Assembly: GCA_036394995.1 (NCBI GenBank)
Contig: DASWED010000023.1
Location: 1 to 45,500, forward strand
Source: DASWED01 sp036394995
GTDB taxonomy: Bacteria; Actinomycetota; UBA4738; JACQTL01
Reading direction: 5' to 3'
DNA: 45,500 nucleotides
The notes under the pieces were generated by a model. It was not told the origin of the DNA. It worked only from the letters and a program-made list of their open reading frames with translations, and ran no database searches. The position numbers and the translations under genes were made by a program. The first letter of the stretch is position 1, and each line of letters opens with the position of its first letter. Shown here one piece after another: positions 38,980 to 45,500 of the stretch.

Positions 38980-40389
38980 CTACATGCCGACCACCTCGTT
39001 CGGGGCGTCCCGCCGGGCCGCGCGGCGCCCGTCGCCGATCCCGGCCCACCACAGGGCCTCCCGGACGTGGCGGACCTCCACGACCCGGACACTGGAGGTG
39101 CAGCCGCCTGCGCCGTCCCGCACCGCGTCGCGTCCCGAACGGGCCGTCACCACGGTCCGGCATCCGGCGCCCGCGGCGGCGGCCAGCCGCTGAGCCAGGC
39201 CCGGCGCCGGGCGGACCTCGCCGGTCAGCGCGACCTCCCCGGCGAACGCGACCCCCGGAGGAACCGCCCGGCCGGTCGCCGCCGAGACCAGCGCGGCGGC
39301 CACCGCCAGGTCGGCCGCGGGGTCGTCGATGCGCAGCCCTCCGGCCGCGGCGCCGTACAGCTCGCTGCGGACGAGGGGCAGCCGGACCGCCTGGTCCAGG
39401 ACCGCGGCGACCAGGGAGAACCGCCGGGCATCGAGCCCCGTGGCCTGGCGCCGGGCCGGCCCCTCCGTGGAGACGACCAGGGCCTGGACCTCCACGGCGA
39501 GAGCCCGGCGCCCCGCGGCCACCAGCGCCGTGGCCGCGCCCGGGTCCGCCGCCCCCGGAGCGAGGTGGGCCGAGGGATCGATCTCGGCGAGTCCGGAGGG
39601 CGACATCTCGAACCACGCCACCTCCCCCTCGGCCCCGAAGCGGTTCTTCCCCCCCGACAACACCCGGAGGCCGGACCGGGGATCGCCGTCGAACCCCAGC
39701 ACCACGTCCACGGCGTGCTCCAGCGTTCGGGGGCCGGCCAGGTCGCCCTCCTTGGTCACGTGACCGGTGAGCAGCACCGTGACCCCCTCCGACTTGGCCA
39801 GGCCGACCAGCGCGTCGGCGCACGCCCGGACCTGGGCGGCCCCGCCGGGGATCGTGGCCGACGACGGATCGCGGAGGGTCTGCACCGAGTCCACCGCCAC
39901 CAGGAAGGGTTGCTCCCGCTGGGCGGCGTCGAGCACGTCGGGCAGCTCCCGCCCCCGGACGAACGAGATGGCCTCTCCGGCCACCCCCAGCCGACGGGCG
40001 CGAGCCGCGACCTGCCCCCGTGACTCCTCGCCCGACGCGTACAGACAGGTGAGCCCGGCACCCGACAGTCGAGCCATCACGTGGAGGAGAAGGGTCGACT
40101 TGCCGATGCCGGGCTCACCCGCGAGCAGGACCACCGAGGCGGGGACCAGACCCCCGCCCAGCACGCGGTCCACGCCGGCGAACCCGGTGGGGACGCGGCG
40201 GTCGGGTTCGTCCGGGCCACCAAGCGTCTCGACCACGAGCGGCGCTCCGCCCCCCGAGCCTGCGCGAACGAGGTCCCGGGGCTGTTCCGCGACGGACCCC
40301 CACGCCCCGCACGCCGGGCATCGCCCCGCCCACTGGGAGACCTGGTGCCCGCACTCGGCGCAGGCCAGGAGCGCTCGTGTCTTCGCCAT
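38980..40389 (-). CDS. radA: DNA repair protein RadA/Sms
   Basis: 469 residues. The zinc finger has C10-x2-C13 and C24-x2-C27; Walker A is GEPGIGKST (91-99, K97); the RadA-specific KNRFG is at 247-251; and the C-terminal part is a Lon-like inactive protease domain (GLRIDDPAADLAVAAAL, then GEVALTGEVRPAPG). It drives branch migration in homologous recombination. ATG 40389 lacks a Shine-Dalgarno, but TAGCTT lies nine bases upstream. In many Actinobacteria disA follows radA; here carD follows directly. Confidence 0.95.
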   Translation of the reverse strand: MAKTRALLACAECGHQVSQWAGRCPACGAWGSVAEQPRDLVRAGSGGGAPLVVETLGGPDEPDRRVPTGFAGVDRVLGGGLVPASVVLLAGEPGIGKSTLLLHVMARLSGAGLTCLYASGEESRGQVAARARRLGVAGEAISFVRGRELPDVLDAAQREQPFLVAVDSVQTLRDPSSATIPGGAAQVRACADALVGLAKSEGVTVLLTGHVTKEGDLAGPRTLEHAVDVVLGFDGDPRSGLRVLSGGKNRFGAEGEVAWFEMSPSGLAEIDPSAHLAPGAADPGAATALVAAGRRALAVEVQALVVSTEGPARRQATGLDARRFSLVAAVLDQAVRLPLVRSELYGAAAGGLRIDDPAADLAVAAALVSAATGRAVPPGVAFAGEVALTGEVRPAPGLAQRLAAAAGAGCRTVVTARSGRDAVRDGAGGCTSSVRVVEVRHVREALWWAGIGDGRRAARRDAPNEVVGM

Positions 40390-40397
40390 CGAACGCG

Positions 40398-40403
40398 AAG
40401 CTA
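40398..40403 (-). promoter_or_regulatory. Putative -10 box of radA
   Basis: TAGCTT reading leftward, 9 nt before ATG 40389 and without a ribosome site between; consistent with the leaderless pattern of other genes here. No -35 is evident. Confidence 0.3.
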
Positions 40404-40508
40404 GCACCCCCCACCGACACAACCCTGCGACTCGCGGGAAGCGGCCGAGGCCCCGAGGAGGAGATCCGTCCGGTCGCCTCCGCGGACCCCGGGACCGGAT
40501 CGGGTAGC

Positions 40509-42248
40509 GTGACCCGGATCGTGCTTCCGGTCCCTGCCGACTCCATGACCCGCCTCCGGCGCGAGCTCCAGGCGCTCTACGGCGCGGCCGGCGACGAGGC
40601 GCTGGAGAGCATCACCGCGGCCGTGGAACGGGCAGCCGCCGGGATCCACGGGAATCCATCCACGGCTGGACCGGACGCCCGGCGCCGAGCCTGGACCGAA
40701 CCGGACGCGCTGGTCATCACCTACGGCGACCAGATCCGCGCGCCCGGCGAGCCCCCGCTCCGCACCCTGCACAGGTTCCTCCGGGCCCATCTCACCGGGC
40801 TGGTCGACGCCGTCCACCTCCTGCCCGTCTACCCGTGGTCGTCCGACGACGGGTTCGCCGTCGTGGACCACACCCGGATCGACCCCGCCCTCGGCACCTG
40901 GCAGGAGGTGTCCGCCATCGGGGCCGACTTCGCGGTGATGCTCGACGTGGTCCTCAACCACGTCTCCGGGTCGCACCCGTGGCTGGCCGGGTTCCTGAAC
41001 GGGGATCCAGCGTTCGACGACCACTTCGTGGAGGTCTCGCCGGAGGCCGACCTGTCCGCGGTCATCCGGCCCCGCTCCCGGCCGCTGATCACCCGGTTCC
41101 GGTCTCCCCGGGGGGACCGCCGGCTGTGGACCACGTTCTCCGCGGACCAGGTCGACCTGAACTACCGCAACCCGAGGGTCCTGACCCGGATGGTCGACGT
41201 GGTCCTCGGGTACCTGGCCCACGGGGCGGCGCTCCTGCGACTCGACGCGGTCGGCTACTCCTGGAAGGAGCAGGGGACCTCGTGCCTGAACCTCGAGGGC
41301 GCCCACCGGCTGGTGCGGGTGCTCCGGGCCTCGATCGACGCGGTGGCCCCGGCCGTGGCCCTGGTGACCGAGACCAACGTCCCCCACCTCGCGAATGTGG
41401 CCTACTTCGGCGACGGGACCGACGAGGCCCAGGCCGTCTACCAGTTCCCGCTTCCCCCACTGGTGCTCCACGCGTTCCTCACCGGCGACGCAACGAGGCT
41501 GGCGTCCTGGATCACCACCGTGGGGCAGCCCCCGCCGGGCTGCGTGTTCCTGAACTTCCTGGCCTCGCACGACGGCATCGGGCTGATGCCGGCCCACGGG
41601 CTCCTGGAGGACACTGAGATCGACGCCCTGGTCGAACGGGTGATCCGCCACGGAGGACTGGCCTCGATGCGCGACGCCCCCCTCGGCCCCCGGCCGTACG
41701 AGCTGAACACGACGCTGTTCGACGCGCTCTCGGATCCGAACGGGACCGAACCCGAATCGCTCCGTGTGGCCCGGTTCCTGGCCGCCAACTCCGTCATGCT
41801 GGCCCTCGCCGGCGTCCCGGCGATCTACGTCCACAGCCTGTTCGGATCATCGAACGACCGGACCGCGGCGGAGCAGAGCCTGAGCCCCCGCCGGATCAAC
41901 CGGGCCCGCTTCGACGAACGGGACCTGGAGGCCGCCCTGGCCGATTCGTCGACGCGAACGCATCGCGTGTTCGAGGGATACGCCGAGCTCCTCCGGGCGC
42001 GGGCATCCCATCCCGCGTTCGACCCGGCAGCCCCTCAACGCGTCCTGGAAGCGCCGCCAGGAGTGTTCGCCCTGGAGCGCGGCTCGTCCGGCACCGGCCG
42101 GGTGGCCTGCCTGGTGAACGTGACCGCGGCGCCGCAGGACGCTCCGGCGGGGGTCTCGGGCACCGATCTCCTGACGGGACTGGACCTCGACGCGGACGAT
42201 CGCCTGGAGCTCTCGCCGTACCGGGTCGCCTGGCTCGCAGGCCCGTGA
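40509..42248 (+). CDS. GH13_18 phosphorylase, probable glucosylglycerate phosphorylase
   Basis: 579 residues from GTG 40509; ATG 40545 aligns better with E. coli YcjM and is an equal choice. The GH13 core is evident: LLPVYPWSSDDGF, DVVLNHVS, nucleophile D246 in LRLDAVGYSWKE, acid/base E288 in VTETNVPH, and FLASHDGIGL. WKEQGTSCLNLE, then YFGDGTDEAQAVYQFPLPPLVLHA and AIYVHSLFGSSND closely follow YcjM-type glucosylglycerate phosphorylases rather than sucrose phosphorylases. It would split glucosylglycerate with phosphate into glucose-1-phosphate and glycerate. With gpgS at 16 kb, synthesis and recovery of this solute may both be encoded. Sucrose or sucrose-6-phosphate phosphorylase is the alternative. 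Divergent from radA. Confidence 0.82.
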   Translation: MTRIVLPVPADSMTRLRRELQALYGAAGDEALESITAAVERAAAGIHGNPSTAGPDARRRAWTEPDALVITYGDQIRAPGEPPLRTLHRFLRAHLTGLVDAVHLLPVYPWSSDDGFAVVDHTRIDPALGTWQEVSAIGADFAVMLDVVLNHVSGSHPWLAGFLNGDPAFDDHFVEVSPEADLSAVIRPRSRPLITRFRSPRGDRRLWTTFSADQVDLNYRNPRVLTRMVDVVLGYLAHGAALLRLDAVGYSWKEQGTSCLNLEGAHRLVRVLRASIDAVAPAVALVTETNVPHLANVAYFGDGTDEAQAVYQFPLPPLVLHAFLTGDATRLASWITTVGQPPPGCVFLNFLASHDGIGLMPAHGLLEDTEIDALVERVIRHGGLASMRDAPLGPRPYELNTTLFDALSDPNGTEPESLRVARFLAANSVMLALAGVPAIYVHSLFGSSNDRTAAEQSLSPRRINRARFDERDLEAALADSSTRTHRVFEGYAELLRARASHPAFDPAAPQRVLEAPPGVFALERGSSGTGRVACLVNVTAAPQDAPAGVSGTDLLTGLDLDADDRLELSPYRVAWLAGP

Positions 42249-42297
42249 CCGGCGTTCGAACGAACGGTCTCGCGGGGCGGGGGTTCTCGTCGCGGAG

Positions 42298-43212
42298 CTA
42301 TCCGCGGAGGTCCTTCGCGTAGTTCGTGTAGGAGCGGCGAACGCGCATGCCCACCCGTTCGTACATGTCGAGGGCGCCCGTTCGGGATTCGGTCGAGAGG
42401 ACGACCGAGCGGCGGCCGGTCGCGTGGAAGCCACGGAACGCCTCGAGCAGCAGCGCACGGCCGATTCCGTGGCGTCGGTGCGAGCGCTTCACGGCCAGGT
42501 GGTGCACGTACCCGTCGTCGTCGCCCTCGTAGGTGAGCGAGATCGCCGCGCCGACGACCTCATCGCCATCCACCGCCACGGGGGAGACGACAGGGTCGAA
42601 TGTCGTCCGGTCCACGGTGAAGGCCCGCCATTCCTCGAACGTCTGGGGCACGCGCCCCTCCCATTCGTTGAAGGCGTCGTCGATCAACCGATACACGTCC
42701 TGGTCGTCGATTCCCGGCTCGAACGGGCGAAGCCGGATTCCCTCCACGACCGCCGGCTCGGGCGGCTGTTCGCTCATCGGGTACTCCAGCAACCACGAGA
42801 CCCACCGCGGCGCGTACCCGGCGGCCGCCAGGAGATCACGCGCCGTGGCGTCGCCGTCGCTCCTGGTCTGGCCGATGACCGCCACGCCAGCATCACTGGC
42901 CACGCGTTCGCTCCACGAGAGCAACGCGGACCCGATCCCGCGGCCGCACCACCCGGGATGGACGTCCGCATACACCGCCCCCCGAACGGCATGGAGGGTC
43001 GAGGCCGCCACCACGCGCTCCCCCTCCAGCACGACCACGGCGTGGCCGGGCGATGCCAGCAGCGGCGCGCGGAGATCGGTCTCCACGTCCTCGCGATCGA
43101 CGTCGACGACGCCGTTCGCCACCAGCTCGGCCGAGGCGACCACCTCGGCGATCGCATCGGCGTCCACCGGGGTCGCGGGCCGGGCCCTCAAGCCCTCCGG
43201 AAGCCCCTCCAC
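42298..43212 (-). CDS. Tandem GNAT acetyltransferase (mycothiol-synthase MshD-like)
   Basis: 304 residues forming two GNAT domains. The first (10-145) has the acetyl-CoA loop in GWCGRGIGSALL; the second (160-304) has VKRSHRRHGIGRALLLEAF and the end motif LDMYERVGMRVRRSYTNYA. Size, tandem layout and the C-terminal signature match MshD, which acetylates Cys-GlcN-Ins to mycothiol in Actinobacteria. Other two-domain GNATs of unknown substrate share the layout, so the symbol is withheld. GTG 43212 follows GGGAGAG. Convergent with the phosphorylase (49-base gap); clpC lies upstream on the same strand. Confidence 0.75.
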   Translation of the reverse strand: MEGLPEGLRARPATPVDADAIAEVVASAELVANGVVDVDREDVETDLRAPLLASPGHAVVVLEGERVVAASTLHAVRGAVYADVHPGWCGRGIGSALLSWSERVASDAGVAVIGQTRSDGDATARDLLAAAGYAPRWVSWLLEYPMSEQPPEPAVVEGIRLRPFEPGIDDQDVYRLIDDAFNEWEGRVPQTFEEWRAFTVDRTTFDPVVSPVAVDGDEVVGAAISLTYEGDDDGYVHHLAVKRSHRRHGIGRALLLEAFRGFHATGRRSVVLSTESRTGALDMYERVGMRVRRSYTNYAKDLRG

Positions 43213-43241
43213 GTGACTGCTCTCCCTCCCCGGATGCCGGA

Positions 43242-43271
43242 GAGCCCAGCGACCCGAGGGCTGCTGGGCTC
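43242..43271 (-). terminator. Hairpin downstream of clpC
   Basis: GAGCCCAGC and GCTGGGCTC form a perfect 9-bp stem with a 12-base loop, 72 bases past the clpC stop and before the GNAT start. There is no T-run, so termination is uncertain. Confidence 0.4.
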
Positions 43272-43342
43272 CACAATCCGGCCTTTCGATCGCGGACCTT
43301 CCAGTTCGCGACCCCTTGGCGCATTCGCGCGGTGGCCTGGGC

Positions 43343-45500
<2,158 letters not shown>

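Overview
This is about 45.5 kb of very GC-rich bacterial chromosome with dense genes on both strands, frequent GTG starts and many 1-8 bp gene overlaps. The gene content points to Actinomycetota. The evidence is the block clpC / radA / carD / PIN-TRAM / ispD / ispF / rlmB, a DUF3263 plus LytR-C-terminal pair, a tandem-GNAT protein of mycothiol-synthase type, a GT81 glucosyl-3-phosphoglycerate synthase, and a trace of an F420-dependent reductase. Several genes lack a Shine-Dalgarno but carry a TANNNT box 7-10 nt before the start codon, which suggests leaderless transcripts. No plasmid, phage, IS element or CRISPR array is visible. The genus cannot be named from the sequence. Solute genes of the kind reported from Rubrobacter suggest a deep, possibly thermo- or osmotolerant lineage (inference).

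Layout. 1-2.0 kb: end of an FAD amino-acid oxidase, a DapA-family enzyme and a decayed F420-reductase fragment. 2.1-3.9 kb: secreted CocE-type hydrolase. 3.9-8.4 kb: Tag-like glycosylase, fumarase, alpha/beta hydrolase, and a divergent Fpg/Mug DNA-glycosylase pair. 8.4-10.9 kb: a fused nucleotidyltransferase/CDP-alcohol phosphotransferase resembling di-myo-inositol-phosphate synthesis enzymes, converging on a flippase-like membrane protein. 11.0-13.7 kb: UvrD-type helicase behind a perfect LexA-type box, overlapping a short adenylate-kinase-like gene. 13.8-15.9 kb: DUF4173 membrane protein and an Rrf2 regulator. 16.0-22.7 kb: GT81 synthase, HAD phosphatase, AI-2E exporter, trehalose-phosphate synthase and phosphatase, and a GT4 glycosyltransferase. 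22.7-25.3 kb: LytR_C, DUF3263, a truncated secreted protein and glutamate dehydrogenase. 25.5-28.3 kb: a two-gene unit (82-aa protein plus STAND ATPase with C-terminal HTH) bracketed by two copies of a 21-bp direct repeat, then a small membrane protein. 28.3-32.7 kb: a secreted CocE hydrolase and a secreted Ig-domain protein in one operon. 32.9-35.1 kb: small membrane protein, DoxX, tRNA-Thr, M55 peptidase. 35.1-45.5 kb: rlmB, ispF, ispD, PIN-TRAM, carD, radA, a GH13_18 phosphorylase, a tandem GNAT and clpC (cut by the window end).

Two themes stand out. First, compatible solutes: inferred routes to di-myo-inositol phosphate, glucosyl- or mannosylglycerate and trehalose sit within 13 kb, and a GH13_18 enzyme close to glucosylglycerate phosphorylase lies 23 kb away, so synthesis and recovery of glucosylglycerate may both be encoded. 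Second, the STAND-ATPase unit: paired half-sites spaced 11 bp lie before its operon and again after it, in the leader of the glutamate dehydrogenase gene. They look like operators of an undescribed regulator, although integration-type repeats are an alternative.
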